From [Mycobacterium] crassicus (GTDB lineage Bacteria > Actinomycetota > Actinomycetes > Mycobacteriales > Mycobacteriaceae), in assembly GCF_020181615.1 (NCBI RefSeq), contig NZ_CP084029.1, positions 2,324,782-2,388,781 of the forward strand: a stretch of DNA of 64,000 nucleotides. Reading direction: 5' to 3'. The notes under the pieces were generated by a model. The model did no database searches. It had not been told where the DNA came from and saw nothing but the letters and a program-made list of their open reading frames with translations. The translations under genes were made by a program, and so were the position numbers. Below, piece after piece: positions 36,838 through 46,620 of this stretch (positions are counted from its first letter, which is position 1; every line of letters begins with the position of its first letter).

Positions 36838-37242
36838 TTAGGGCGACTGAATCTCGGTGAACCACCTCGCCTCGTGGCCCGGCTCGGGCAAGACCACGCC
36901 GGCCTCCATCGCATTTGCCGGGTCGACCTCGGTCAGCATGACCAGAAGCTCGGACTCCGGCTGCCCGGTGATCGCCGTCCACATCCGCGACAATTGCCGC
37001 AGCATCTGTTGGCGGGTGTCGAGATCACGCCCGTGGCGGATCAGGCCGAAAAGGTACGAGTGCGCTGCGGTCTGACCGGCGACGAAACAGTCGCCGTCGG
37101 CGATCTCCTGGAACAGCACGTTGACGTAAAGTTCGGGCGCGCCCGTCATCTGGGTGTGGATTGCGGTGATCTCCCGGGCGATTCGCGATTTCGTTGCGCG
37201 GTTCAACAGTCCGGCGGGGCTGTAACACCGATAGACCGGCAT
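36838..37242 (-). CDS. Tautomerase superfamily protein, cis-CaaD-like
   Basis: 134-residue tautomerase with catalytic Pro directly after the initiator Met (MPVYRCYSP). After Met removal P1, H28 and the pair R68/R71 (GLIRHGRD) align with P1, H28, R70 and R73 of cis-3-chloroacrylic acid dehalogenase. The late LPEPGHEARWF segment also matches that subgroup; the position of its active tyrosine (Y103) is not Tyr here. Relatives in actinobacteria hydrate or decarboxylate acetylenic and 3-haloacrylic acids, often weakly. It lies 15 bp after the AraC gene and upstream of ubiX, suggesting a role in processing an unsaturated acid linked to the UbiD step. Confidence 0.85.
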   Translation of the reverse strand: MPVYRCYSPAGLLNRATKSRIAREITAIHTQMTGAPELYVNVLFQEIADGDCFVAGQTAAHSYLFGLIRHGRDLDTRQQMLRQLSRMWTAITGQPESELLVMLTEVDPANAMEAGVVLPEPGHEARWFTEIQSP

Positions 37243-37257
37243 GATGGATTCCTTCCG

Positions 37258-38223
37258 TCAGCTGTTCGGGACCGTGGGGGTCAGCGCCTGGTTGCGGTAG
37301 TCGCTCGGCGTTATGCCGTGCCGCCGACGCATCACCGTCGCGAGATGCTGGGAGCTGGCGAACCCGCATTGGTGAGCGATCTCGGTAATGCTGAGCGACG
37401 ACGTCGCCAGGAGTTCACAGGCTCGGGTGAAGCGGCGGTCCATCAACCAGCGATACGGCGGTTCGCCGGTGCCTTCCCGGAAGATCGCGGTAAGGCGTGC
37501 GGTGGACAGGCCAACCGCATTGGCGAGGTCGGCGGGACGCAGATCATCGGCGAGGTGCGCCTCGAGATGCGCGATGGTGCGACGCAGCCGCCAATCGCGG
37601 TAACCGGCAGAGGCTTTCGGTGAAAGTACTCCTGAGACCGATAGGCTGGAATGCCGCCGGAGCAGACGAGCGATGAGTTGTTGGCCGAGGGCGTCCAGCA
37701 TCTTCTGGGAAAGCCGGTCGCTGCAAGACATCTCACGAACGATCTGTCGGCAGACGAACTCGACGACCGGGTCGTGTGAACACATCGGGTCGATGAGTGT
37801 GACGGTGCGGGCGACATCGAGCAACCCGCTGTTCGCCGCGACTCGCTCAACCATGCTGTGCCGCACATAGACATGCAGATAGCTGAACGGCTGGTCGGAC
37901 GTGAACAACCCGCGCGGTTGCTCCCCGGCAACGACGATATTGAGGTGAAAGATCGGATGAGCGCGACTCCACTTCAAACTGCCGTTGCCGAAGTAGGTGT
38001 GGTGGTGCTGTCCGCTGATCGGCACCGCGATCACGTGGGTGTGATGATCGGCGGGGCGGCGCAACTCATAGGACGGCCTGTTCCGGAACCGCCAGATGGT
38101 GGCCGACAATGAGCCGTCCAAAGTGGTGAGGCGGCTTTCCGGTGACATCACCAAAGCAGTGTCGGCCCCGGCCTGACCGGCGCCGTGCGGTAGATGCGAC
38201 ATCTTTGCCACAGTCCCGGACAT
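37258..38223 (-). CDS. AraC family transcriptional regulator
   Basis: 321-residue AraC-type activator: an N-terminal cupin-like sensing region (about 15-190; HTHVIAVPISGQHHHTYFG) and a C-terminal double helix-turn-helix (about 220-315; AHQCGFASSQHLATVMRRRHGITPSDYR). The ATG at 38223 (MSGTVAKMSH) is likelier than the far upstream ATG at 38400, which would overlap the divergent gene's leader. It is the first gene of the tautomerase-ubiX-ubiD-glxA unit and probably senses the substrate of that pathway. It is divergent from the repeat protein gene at 38383, which might share the control region. Confidence 0.86.
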   Translation of the reverse strand: MSGTVAKMSHLPHGAGQAGADTALVMSPESRLTTLDGSLSATIWRFRNRPSYELRRPADHHTHVIAVPISGQHHHTYFGNGSLKWSRAHPIFHLNIVVAGEQPRGLFTSDQPFSYLHVYVRHSMVERVAANSGLLDVARTVTLIDPMCSHDPVVEFVCRQIVREMSCSDRLSQKMLDALGQQLIARLLRRHSSLSVSGVLSPKASAGYRDWRLRRTIAHLEAHLADDLRPADLANAVGLSTARLTAIFREGTGEPPYRWLMDRRFTRACELLATSSLSITEIAHQCGFASSQHLATVMRRRHGITPSDYRNQALTPTVPNS

Positions 38224-38382
38224 AGCCTGGCGCCCAACAAGACTGCGGTTAGCCCGATGCGCATCTGGTGTACATGACGCTCTCAGCAGAAACGCCTTGG
38301 CATCCGAGCTTTTGGTAAGACCACGGGGCGGTCGCGGCGTTCGATGCCGTGCCGACGAAACCCCATCAGCAGAGGAGAAGTC

Positions 38383-40221
38383 ATGCAGTTGTTCTGTCAC
38401 CCCGGTGCAGCCCCCGGGGGTCCCGCGGCCCGGACCCGGTTGTACCTCGCCGCCGGTGCCGCGGCCGCGAGCGTGAGCGTCGTCGTGGGTTCCCTACCCG
38501 GGCCAGAGCCCGCCGCGACCCAGAATCGTCGGGATGTGGCGCTGACCGCCGGTCAGTTCGACGTCGAGGCCGCGGCGTTGGGCGATGTCACCGACCCGGC
38601 TCCGGTCGGTCCCAGCGCGACGGGTGCTGACGCGTTCACGATCGGCGGTTTCACCTTCGATCCGGTACATGGCGACGAGGAGGGTTATGCCCTCATTCAC
38701 CCGCTCACCAGTGCTCCACCTCTGTTGACCCTGGGTGGGGGATTCGCATTGGGCGGAGCCATGGCGGGTCAGGACTTCGAGGTGTTCGACCCCGCCGACG
38801 GCACCGTCCTCGGCAGCATCAACACCAGTGTGGTGGTGTCGAACCTGGCCGGCTTCACCAATACCGAGTTCACCGTCCTCGGCGCGCCTCCTGTGACCGA
38901 TGTGCCGCTACCGACGGTGGGATCGGTCTACGACGTGTTCAACCTTGGTGGCGGCTTCGCGAATGTCTACAGTGCGATCGTGGGTGCCGACGAGGGCCCG
39001 GACACCGTCACCGACACCTTCGTGACACCGTTCGGAAACATCGATCTGACCCCGCTGTTCGGCGGTATCGACGCTGCCGCGCCGCTGCAGCCCGGCGACG
39101 CCTTCGCCGCGCTGGAACCGGCGGCGGCAGGCGGGGGTGAGGACGCCTTTGCGATCGGCGGGTTCACCCTGGATCCGTTCACCACAACCGACGGCTCCAC
39201 AACGGAGGGCTTCGCCCCGATCGCCGCGCTGACGGGAGTCGCGCCGTTCCTCAACATCGGGGGCGCTTCGCTCGGGGATGTCGTAACCGGTGGAATCCTC
39301 TTGGCTCCGCAGAGCTTCGACGTCTACAGCGGTTCCGGTGACGCAGCGACGCAGATCGGCACCATCGTCACCTCCGAGCACGTGACGAGCCTGTTGGGGC
39401 TGACAAACACCCAGCTGGTCGTCGCCACCGCCACCCCGATCGATGGGGGCAGCACCGACGCTCTGCCGGTTGCCGGGACCGTGTATGACGCCTTTGATTT
39501 CGGTGGCGGTTTCACCAACGTCTATACCGCCACCCCGGGAGCACACGGTGTCGTCACCGACACCCTGATCACACCGATGGGCAGCATGGATCTGAGCTCA
39601 CTGTTCGGCGGTATCGATGTGGCGGACCCGCTGAACCCGGCAGATGCGTTCACCGGGTTGGCCGAAACTGCAATCGGCAGAGATGCTTTCAGCATCGGCG
39701 GCACCACCTTCGATCCGTTCACGGGGTCCGGTACCAACGCGACCGAGGGCTTTGTCCCGGTCTTCCAGACCATAGGTGCGCCACCGCTGCTCAATATCGG
39801 GGGCGGCGTCGCCACCTTCCCCGGAACCTCGGTCCTGCTAGGGCTGGCACAGCAGGATTTCCATGTCTACGACGGCACCGGAGCCGATGCCGAAAAGCTC
39901 GGCAGTGTGCACACTGAGCAGACCGTGACACAGCTGCTGGGCCTGACCACCAGCGAGTTCACCGTCGACGGGGTCACCGCAGCCACCGGTGTGGATGCCG
40001 CGGATCTACCCGCCCTCGGCTCGGTGTACGACGTGTTCAACTTCGGCGGCGGTTTCGCCAACGTCTACACCGCAATCCCGGGACCGGACGGCGCCGACAG
40101 CGCCGTCACCGACATCTTGGTGACACCGTTGGGGGCCGTGGACCTCAGTGCACTGTTCGGCGGCTTCGACGCCTCTGCGCTGTTGGATCCGGGCGATGCG
40201 TTCCTCGGCCTGGACATCTGA
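38383..40221 (+). CDS. Exported protein with three tandem repeats of about 175 residues
   Basis: 612-residue protein not assigned to a named family. A positively charged start and a hydrophobic stretch (residues 18-36) form a signal sequence. Three homologous repeats begin at residues 83, 254 and 434 with DAFxIGGxTxDPF, pass through PPLLNIGGG, QDFxVYD, LGLTxTEFxV and GSVYDxFNFGGGFxNVY, and end TPxGxxDLSxLFGGxDAxxxLxPGDAF. The chain is acidic, cysteine-free and beta-rich, which suggests a surface or released binding protein. The ATG follows GAGGAGAAGTC. No PE/PPE signature is present. Confidence 0.85.
   Translation: MQLFCHPGAAPGGPAARTRLYLAAGAAAASVSVVVGSLPGPEPAATQNRRDVALTAGQFDVEAAALGDVTDPAPVGPSATGADAFTIGGFTFDPVHGDEEGYALIHPLTSAPPLLTLGGGFALGGAMAGQDFEVFDPADGTVLGSINTSVVVSNLAGFTNTEFTVLGAPPVTDVPLPTVGSVYDVFNLGGGFANVYSAIVGADEGPDTVTDTFVTPFGNIDLTPLFGGIDAAAPLQPGDAFAALEPAAAGGGEDAFAIGGFTLDPFTTTDGSTTEGFAPIAALTGVAPFLNIGGASLGDVVTGGILLAPQSFDVYSGSGDAATQIGTIVTSEHVTSLLGLTNTQLVVATATPIDGGSTDALPVAGTVYDAFDFGGGFTNVYTATPGAHGVVTDTLITPMGSMDLSSLFGGIDVADPLNPADAFTGLAETAIGRDAFSIGGTTFDPFTGSGTNATEGFVPVFQTIGAPPLLNIGGGVATFPGTSVLLGLAQQDFHVYDGTGADAEKLGSVHTEQTVTQLLGLTTSEFTVDGVTAATGVDAADLPALGSVYDVFNFGGGFANVYTAIPGPDGADSAVTDILVTPLGAVDLSALFGGFDASALLDPGDAFLGLDI
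38629..40209 (+). repeat. Three tandem intragenic repeats (about 513, 540 and 540 bp)
   Basis: Repeat units begin at 38629, 39142 and 39682 and encode the homologous blocks of the secreted protein. At protein level they are clearly similar while DNA codon choice differs, which points to old duplication rather than recent slippage. Confidence 0.8.
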
Positions 40222-40355
40222 TAGTTCGATTGGGCGGCGGCGCCCCTGGATCAGGTGGCGTCGCAATCTGTGGGAACTGCGGCACATCTGCCACAGCCGG
40301 ATCGCCCATTCGGCGACCAGAATCGGATCGAAGCTTGTTGCCGAGAGGAGTCCCG

Positions 40356-41078
40356 ATGCCCGAGAAGAGGCCGGACCGAAGGGTGTTGATCACTGGTGCG
40401 TCCAAGGGGATCGGGCGGGCGGTCGCCGACCGGTTGGCCGCCGGCGGGGTGGTGCCGATCGGTATCGCCCGCACGGAACCGGAGAGTTTCCCGGGGCCGT
40501 TCTATCCGGTGGACCTGGCCGACCGCGCGGCCACCGCGACGACCCTGGAGGCGATCGTCGCGGACGGCAGCGTCGACGCGGTGGTCAACAACGTGGGCTT
40601 CGCGCAGTTCGGCCGGATCGGGTCGATCGAACTGGACCACCTGTTCGACACCTACGACCTCAACGTGCGCACCGCGGTTCAGGTCGTACAGGCGGTCCTG
40701 CCCGGTATGCGCGCCTCCGGTTGGGGCCGCATCGTCAACGTCACCAGCCTGACCACCTTGGGTACCCCGGAGCGCACACCGTATGCGTCGGCGAAGGCCG
40801 CGCTGGAGACCTGCACCCGGATCTGGGCGGTGGAACTCGCCGAAACGGGTATCACCGTGAACGCGGTGTCGCCGGGCCCCACCGAGACCGAGATGTACCG
40901 CGAGCGCAGCCCGGTCGGATCACCGCGCGAAACCCGCCTGCTGGACAGCATTCCGCTGCATCGGGTCGGGACACCGGCGGAGATCGCGCACGCGATCTGT
41001 TTCCTGCTGGATGAGGACGCCGGGTACATCACCGGGCAGATCATCCGAGTGGATGGCGGCGGAAGCATCGCCGCCTGA
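40356..41078 (+). CDS. SDR family NAD(P)-dependent oxidoreductase
   Basis: 240-residue classical short-chain dehydrogenase: cofactor motif TGASKGIG (about residues 13-20), VVNNVG strand, catalytic serine in VTSLTT, YASAK (Y-x-x-x-K), and a C-terminal GQIIRVDGGGS typical of 3-oxoacyl-reductase-like SDRs. The ATG follows GAGAGGAGTCCCG. An HD-domain gene begins 25 bp downstream and is probably co-transcribed. Substrate unknown. Confidence 0.9.
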   Translation: MPEKRPDRRVLITGASKGIGRAVADRLAAGGVVPIGIARTEPESFPGPFYPVDLADRAATATTLEAIVADGSVDAVVNNVGFAQFGRIGSIELDHLFDTYDLNVRTAVQVVQAVLPGMRASGWGRIVNVTSLTTLGTPERTPYASAKAALETCTRIWAVELAETGITVNAVSPGPTETEMYRERSPVGSPRETRLLDSIPLHRVGTPAEIAHAICFLLDEDAGYITGQIIRVDGGGSIAA

Positions 41079-41103
41079 TGGCATCTGGGAGGAGAGTGCG
41101 GAT

Positions 41104-41751
41104 ATGACCGATCTTGTTGACACCGTCGCCGGGGTCTCGGTTCCCGACACGGCGCTGGCGCGCGAGGTGACCACGTACATCCGCGACATCGAAGACGACC
41201 TGCTGTATCACCACTCCCGGCGGGTGTTCTTCTTCGGTGCGTTGCAAGGCCTTCGGCGCGGATTGACCCCGGACTTGGAGCTGCTCTACGTGGGCGCGAT
41301 GTTCCACGACCTGGGTCTGACAGCGCGCTACCGCGACTCCACGCTGCGCTTCGAGGTCGACGGCGCCGATGCGGCCCGCGACTTCCTACTGCAGCGCGGA
41401 GTCGACGAAGCCGACGCCCGCAGGGTCTGGCTCGGCATCGCGCTACACACCACCCCGGGGGTTCCGGAGTTCCTCGACCCCGAGATCGCCTTGGTCACCG
41501 CCGGGGTGGAAACCGACGTTCTCGGTGTCGGCCGCGACGATCTGGCCACCGATTCCCTTGCCGCCGTCACCGCCGCGCATCCGCGACCCGACTTCAAACG
41601 GCGCATCCTGGATGCCTTCACCGAAGGTGTCCGGCACCGCCCGGCCAGCACCTTCGGCACCGTGAACGCCGACGTGCTCGCACACTTCTTTCCGTGGTTC
41701 GTCCGCGGCGACTTCGTAGCGGCCATCCTGGGCAGCAGCTGGCCGGAGTAG
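41104..41751 (+). CDS. HD domain-containing protein
   Basis: 215-residue metal-dependent HD-superfamily protein: HHSRRVFFFGA (first His), MFHDLGLT (the HD doublet near residues 68-69), and downstream GIALHTTPG and a metal-binding Asp. The layout resembles cyanamide hydratase-like HD proteins, which catalyse hydration or phosphohydrolysis of small molecules. ATG behind GGGAGGAGAGTG. Co-directional with the SDR gene 25 bp upstream; the pair may process one metabolite. Confidence 0.83.
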   Translation: MTDLVDTVAGVSVPDTALAREVTTYIRDIEDDLLYHHSRRVFFFGALQGLRRGLTPDLELLYVGAMFHDLGLTARYRDSTLRFEVDGADAARDFLLQRGVDEADARRVWLGIALHTTPGVPEFLDPEIALVTAGVETDVLGVGRDDLATDSLAAVTAAHPRPDFKRRILDAFTEGVRHRPASTFGTVNADVLAHFFPWFVRGDFVAAILGSSWPE

Positions 41752-41781
41752 CCGCTGTTCACCCGGCGGGTGCGCGAAAGA

Positions 41782-44082
41782 TCAGTCGTCTTTGCCGATC
41801 AGCTTGCCCAGCGCCACCCGGTCCGGTGCCAGCAGTTCGTCGATCCGCGGTTGGTTCACGTCGGCGACGATGATCTCGCCGACCTCCTGGTTGACGCTGC
41901 TGAAGATGCCGTGCTCCTTCATCTTCTCGGTCTGATAGAGGTTGTCCTGGGTGGGCGTGACGTAGTGCACCGCGGCGGCCTTGAAGCGGTGGATCAGCCA
42001 CAGATGGGTCAGATCCATCAGTCGCTTCTGTCGCAGCTTCTCGGAGAAGGTGTTCTGGTCGCGCACCGTCAGGATGCTGCGACCGTGCCGGTCCTTGATC
42101 GGGTCGACGATCACATTGGCCAGCTTCTCGTCGCCGTCGCCGTAGATCCCGAGTTCCAGCACATCCGATCCGGGACGGGTCGGCCGCAGTTGCGCCCGCA
42201 GCTTCTCGCCGAGCTGATACTGCTGAGCCCACAGCGCCAGCCATTCCTCGAGCAGCTTCTTGGGCACCTCGGTCTGAACCAGGTGCTGGTGTTGGGTGGA
42301 GCCGGCCCCCATCGCCTTGGTGGTGGCGGTGCGACCGGATGAGGCGGCCAGCGCGGCGTCGCTGCGCGGCCCACCGACCAGGGTCTGCGGTGTGCGGTAG
42401 GGCGACTCGACCAGCCGCATCTTGCGCTGCAGCCGGGCCAGCGCCAGCATGCCGTCCTGGAGCAGGGTGGCCGCGAACTCCTCGGAGGCCACACCGTCGA
42501 CCTGGTGGCCGCCGTAGGTGATGAAGTTGAAGACGAAGCCCAGCTTCCCGATCTCTGCCGGGAAGGCCCGCATCTCGTCGTCGCTCATTCCGGTGGTGTC
42601 CCAGTTGAACGACGGCGACAGGTTGTAGGCCAGCATCTGGTCGGGGTACACCGCGTGGATCGCCTCGGCGAACTCACGGGCGTCAGCGAGGTCGGCGGTC
42701 TTGGTCTCCATCCACAGAATGTCGGCGAACGGGGCCGCGGCCAGCGACTTGGCGATCGCGTACGGGATCCCGCCGCGCACCTGGAAATAGCCCTCGGGCG
42801 TCTTGGCCCGGTCGCAGTCCCAACCCGGGTCGGCGTTGAGCTCGGCCGCCTTGGCCCGCGCGGTGTACAGCGGTGCCCGACCGGCGAATTCACGCCACTG
42901 CGCTGCGCTCATCTCCTTGGGCTCGCCCTCGCGTTCGGCGAAGTCCAGCATCTCGGCGACCGCGTCACAGAACGTCATCAGCCCGGCGTCGTTCTGCCAG
43001 GCCTCCACGAACTGCGACTCGATGTCGTCGAAGATGCCGTCCACGGACTGCTGCCCGTCACTGCGCCAGCCCTGGGCGGCCTTGGCGATCAGCGCGGTGA
43101 TGCCCTGGCGTTCCAGCCAGGCGTCGGCCTCGGCGTACTCGCCCTCTGGCAGGGCATAGAGCAGGTGCCCGTTGATCTCGGTGATGCCCGAGTTGTAGAA
43201 CTGACGCGTCATCGCCAGGAAAGAGGCCTTGTAGGACGGGATCGTCAGGTTGGTGGTGCCCAGGATGAACGGCTGGTCGCGTTCGTCACTGCGGCTCTCG
43301 ACCAGGTTGGCCGCCTCGGCGTCGGTGCGCGCGACGATGATGCCCGGAACCCCCATCATGTCCAGCTGGAAGCGCGCGGTGTTCAGGCGCTTGATCTGCT
43401 CGTCGGACGGCACCAACACCTTGCCGCCCTGGTGCCCGCACTTCTTGGTACCCGGACGCTGGTCTTCGATGTGGTAGCCCGGGACGCCCGATTCGACGAA
43501 GCGCCGGATCAGGTTGCGCACGTGCGGATCACCGCCGTGGCCGGTGTCGGCGTCGGCGATGATGAACGGGCGGTAGTCGACGGCCGGGGTCGCCGCGCGC
43601 TGCTCTGGGGTCATGCGCAGGCGCAGGTACTGCTGGTTGCGGTCCGCGGTGAGCAGGGCACGGACCAGGCCGGCGGCCTCGTCGGGCACCTGACTCAGCG
43701 GGTAGCTGGCCAGGTCCGGGCCGGGGTCCTCGTTGATGGAGCCCTTGGCCGAGGTCGCCCACCCGCCCAGGTAGATGCCTTCGATGCCGACCCGCTTCAT
43801 CACCACCGCCTGACCCGGTGAGTACGGGCCGAACGTCGTGATGCTCCGCTTGGCGGCGAACAGTTCACGCAATCGGGCGTAGAACGCGGTGGCCGCCTCA
43901 CGCGCCACCGGGTAGTCAGCGGGGATGGTGCCGCGTTGTTCGACGACCTGGCGGGCGGTGTAGAGCCGGGTGATGCCTTCAAAACGTGGGCTGTCGAAGT
44001 ACTGCTGCACGGCAACGATCTCGGCGTGTACGTCCGGTTCGGCCGCTGCGCTCGCTGCTGTGTTCGTCTCGATGGTCGTCAT
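41782..44082 (-). CDS. aceA: Isocitrate lyase 2 (long form), intact
   Basis: 766-residue isocitrate lyase of the long ICL2 type. It splits isocitrate into glyoxylate and succinate (glyoxylate shunt) and can act as methylisocitrate lyase in propionate metabolism. The catalytic motif K213-K-C215-G-H217 is complete. The TIM-barrel core (about 60-590) is followed by the extra C-terminal domain (600-766) that in M. tuberculosis ICL2 responds to acetyl-CoA. In strain H37Rv this gene is split into aceAa/aceAb; here it is one frame. Confidence 0.96.
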   Translation of the reverse strand: MTTIETNTAASAAAEPDVHAEIVAVQQYFDSPRFEGITRLYTARQVVEQRGTIPADYPVAREAATAFYARLRELFAAKRSITTFGPYSPGQAVVMKRVGIEGIYLGGWATSAKGSINEDPGPDLASYPLSQVPDEAAGLVRALLTADRNQQYLRLRMTPEQRAATPAVDYRPFIIADADTGHGGDPHVRNLIRRFVESGVPGYHIEDQRPGTKKCGHQGGKVLVPSDEQIKRLNTARFQLDMMGVPGIIVARTDAEAANLVESRSDERDQPFILGTTNLTIPSYKASFLAMTRQFYNSGITEINGHLLYALPEGEYAEADAWLERQGITALIAKAAQGWRSDGQQSVDGIFDDIESQFVEAWQNDAGLMTFCDAVAEMLDFAEREGEPKEMSAAQWREFAGRAPLYTARAKAAELNADPGWDCDRAKTPEGYFQVRGGIPYAIAKSLAAAPFADILWMETKTADLADAREFAEAIHAVYPDQMLAYNLSPSFNWDTTGMSDDEMRAFPAEIGKLGFVFNFITYGGHQVDGVASEEFAATLLQDGMLALARLQRKMRLVESPYRTPQTLVGGPRSDAALAASSGRTATTKAMGAGSTQHQHLVQTEVPKKLLEEWLALWAQQYQLGEKLRAQLRPTRPGSDVLELGIYGDGDEKLANVIVDPIKDRHGRSILTVRDQNTFSEKLRQKRLMDLTHLWLIHRFKAAAVHYVTPTQDNLYQTEKMKEHGIFSSVNQEVGEIIVADVNQPRIDELLAPDRVALGKLIGKDD

Positions 44083-44240
44083 GGAATTACGCTCCTGTTC
44101 GCCCCGATCCCGCGGTCATCTCCCACGTATTGTGCCGCCGCTCGCTGAGCGATAGCGCGGTTTTGCCATACAACTTCTGGGTACTGCGGCCGGGGTCGCG
44201 GAACTTGCCCGAAGCCGGTGGAATTCGCGGTTGACGTGGT

Positions 44241-44246
44241 TAAACT
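44241..44246 (+). promoter_or_regulatory. -10 element for a probably leaderless transcript
   Basis: TAAACT (TANNNT) ends eight bases before the ATG at 44255, the spacing expected for a transcript starting at or next to the start codon. The TTGACG four bases upstream is too close to be its -35. Confidence 0.45.
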
Positions 44247-44254
44247 GATATCTC

Positions 44255-44635
44255 ATGACGGCCCGGTCAGACCGGTGGCACAGCCCCTGGGAGCGGCCGC
44301 CGCAGCGGGTCGCTACGGTGGTCCCGCCCGTGAGTCGCTGGGGGGCACGGCGGATGAGCAGAAGCTTCGCCGGTGTCGGTGTTCGCGTCCCGGCTGCCCG
44401 GCTGCGGCAGGTGGCCGCCGGCTCACCACTGGCATCGTCGGAGTCGATTGACTACACGTTCGCGCTCGCCGCGACCGCGATCCAGCGTGAGCAGCGACTG
44501 GCCCGGGCCAAGCGGAACCGGCGCCGCCTCGTCCACGCACTGGTTGTGGCTGGACTGATGGTGGCGGCGGTCAACCTGCTGATCTGCATGGGCTACGTCT
44601 TTGTCAGCCTGGCGCTGCACGAACCCGCCCTGTGA
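44255..44635 (+). CDS. Small single-span membrane protein, unknown
   Basis: 126-residue protein with a basic N-terminus, a helix rich in Arg/Lys (about 78-92, QREQRLARAKRNRRRLV) and one transmembrane helix (about 93-118) ending in a short external tail, so type II-like with the N-terminus inside. No known domain. The ATG at 44255 sits just after a -10 element; an internal ATG at 44354 would give a shorter protein. Unrecognised beyond this. Confidence 0.6.
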   Translation: MTARSDRWHSPWERPPQRVATVVPPVSRWGARRMSRSFAGVGVRVPAARLRQVAAGSPLASSESIDYTFALAATAIQREQRLARAKRNRRRLVHALVVAGLMVAAVNLLICMGYVFVSLALHEPAL

Positions 44636-44695
44636 GACGGCACAGCACTTTCGGGCGCACCGACGCTCGCTTCACGGCCACCTAGACTGCGGGGC

Positions 44696-46495
44696 ATGAC
44701 CGGCCTGGTGCAGATCGAGGAGTGCCTTGACGCGGACGGCGGCATCGTTCTGCCGCCGGGTGACACCCTGATCTCGCTGATCGAGCGCAACATCGCCAAC
44801 GTCGGCGACGCGGTGGCGTTCCGCTACCTCGACTACGCCGGGCCGGTCGAGGGCCGGGCGGTGGAACTGACCTGGGTGCAGGTCGGGGTGCGGATGCGGG
44901 CCATCGCCGCCCGACTGCAACAGGCCACCACCCGAGGAGATCGGGTGGCGATCCTGGCGCCGCAGGGACTGGAGTACGTCACCGCGTTCTACGCGGCGCT
45001 CAAATGCGGCACCGTCGCGGTGCCCCTGTTCGCCCCCGAACTTCCGGGGCACGCCGAACGCCTCGACACCGCGCTGCGTGATTCCACCCCGACCGTGGTT
45101 CTGACCACGGCCGCGGTGCGCCACATCGTCGACAAGTTTCTGAGCGCCTTGCCGCAGCAGTTGCAGCCGCAGGTCATCGTGATCGACGAGATACCGGACT
45201 CGGCGGCGGATGGGTTCGTACCGGTCGACATCGATGTCGACGAGGTATCACACCTGCAGTACACCTCAGGTACCACCCGGGCGCCGGTGGGCGTACAGGT
45301 GACGCACCGGGCAGTTGCAACCAACCTGCTGCAGATGATCCTGTCGATCGACATGCTGGATCGAAACACCCACGGCCTCAGCTGGTTACCGCTCTACCAC
45401 GATATGGGCCTGTCGATGATCGGGTTTCCGGCGGTCTACGGTGGCCACTCCACACTGATCGCGCCGACGGCGTTCATCCGCCGGCCGCACCGCTGGATCC
45501 AGGCCCTGTCCGATGCCTCGCGGTGCGGCCGGGTTGTCACGGCCGCACCGAACTTCGCCTACGAGCTGACCGCCCAGCGCGGTGTGCCCGCGTCGGGCGC
45601 CGACATCGACCTGTCGAACGTGGTGATGATCATCGGGTCGGAGCCGGTGAGCATGCCGGCGATCACGGCGTTCAACGAGGCGTTCGCGCCATACGGGTTG
45701 CCTCGGACGGCGATCAAACCGTCCTACGGGATCGCCGAGGCCACGCTGTTCGTGGCGACCATCGACCCCGACGCGGAGGCGAGTGTGGTGCACCTGAGCC
45801 GTGAGCAGCTCGGTGTGGGGCGCGCCGTGCCGGTGGCCTCCGACTCGCCGGATGCGGTGGCCCAGGTGTCGTGCGGCCGGGTCGCCCGCAGCCTGTCGGC
45901 GGTGATCGTCGATGCCGACGCCGAGTTGCCCGACGGACACATCGGTGAGATCTGGCTGCACGGCGACAACGTGACCGCCGGCTATTGGGGCCGTCCCGAG
46001 GAGACGCGCCGGGTGTTCGGTGCCCGGCTCCAGACCCGGTTGACGCGGGGGAGTCACGCCGAGCGGGTGCCGGTCGCGGCTTCCTGGCTTCGTACCGGTG
46101 ACCTCGGGTGCTACCTGGACGGCGAGCTCTACGTCACCGGTCGGACCGCCGACTTGATCGTCATCGAGGGCCGCAGCCACTATCCGCACGACCTCGAGAA
46201 CACCGTGGCGCAGGCCTCGCCGATGGTGCGCAGTGGCTACGCGGTGGCGTTCACCGTTGCCGCCGGTCCGGTAGATCAGCTGGTGATCATCGCCGAACGG
46301 GCCACCGGCACCGGCCGGAAGGACCCGGTGCCGGCAATCGCCGCGATCCGCTCGGCGGTACAACGCGTACACGGACTGATCGCCGCCGACGTCCGATTCG
46401 TGCCGGCCGGCGCCCTCCCGCGCACCACCAGCGGCAAGCTCGGGCGGACGGCGTGCCGCGACCAGTACCTCTCGGGTGCACTGGATCTGCGCTGA
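44696..46495 (+). CDS. Fatty-acyl-AMP ligase (FadD family)
   Basis: 599-residue long-chain fatty-acyl-AMP ligase. AMP-binding motif YTSGTTRAPVGVQVTH (around residue 190), SWLPLYHDMGLSMIGFP, and the A5-like YGIAEATLF and RTGDLGCYLDGELYVTGR motifs. The FAAL-type insertion typical of mycobacterial FadDs that load polyketide synthases is suggested by SGTTRAPVGV and the C-terminal RSHYPHDLENTV. It would adenylate a fatty acid for transfer to a carrier or PKS, but no PKS gene is in the window. A PPE gene and an mmpL-mmpS pair lie downstream, hinting at an exported lipid. Confidence 0.88.
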   Translation: MTGLVQIEECLDADGGIVLPPGDTLISLIERNIANVGDAVAFRYLDYAGPVEGRAVELTWVQVGVRMRAIAARLQQATTRGDRVAILAPQGLEYVTAFYAALKCGTVAVPLFAPELPGHAERLDTALRDSTPTVVLTTAAVRHIVDKFLSALPQQLQPQVIVIDEIPDSAADGFVPVDIDVDEVSHLQYTSGTTRAPVGVQVTHRAVATNLLQMILSIDMLDRNTHGLSWLPLYHDMGLSMIGFPAVYGGHSTLIAPTAFIRRPHRWIQALSDASRCGRVVTAAPNFAYELTAQRGVPASGADIDLSNVVMIIGSEPVSMPAITAFNEAFAPYGLPRTAIKPSYGIAEATLFVATIDPDAEASVVHLSREQLGVGRAVPVASDSPDAVAQVSCGRVARSLSAVIVDADAELPDGHIGEIWLHGDNVTAGYWGRPEETRRVFGARLQTRLTRGSHAERVPVAASWLRTGDLGCYLDGELYVTGRTADLIVIEGRSHYPHDLENTVAQASPMVRSGYAVAFTVAAGPVDQLVIIAERATGTGRKDPVPAIAAIRSAVQRVHGLIAADVRFVPAGALPRTTSGKLGRTACRDQYLSGALDLR

Positions 46496-46620
46496 GGCCA
46501 CCGCACTTCCGCCGCGCACAGCGCGCGCACAGCGCAGACATGCCGCGCACCAAAAGTGGCTAGCTAGCCTTCCTAAAAGTCTGATCGGCATGGTTGTCGG
46601 CGCACGGATTAGGGGAGGCA

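Noticed and set aside
44231..44236. TTGACG as a -35 element before the gene at 44255
   Set aside because: Only four bases from the TAAACT -10; spacing is far from 16-19 bp.
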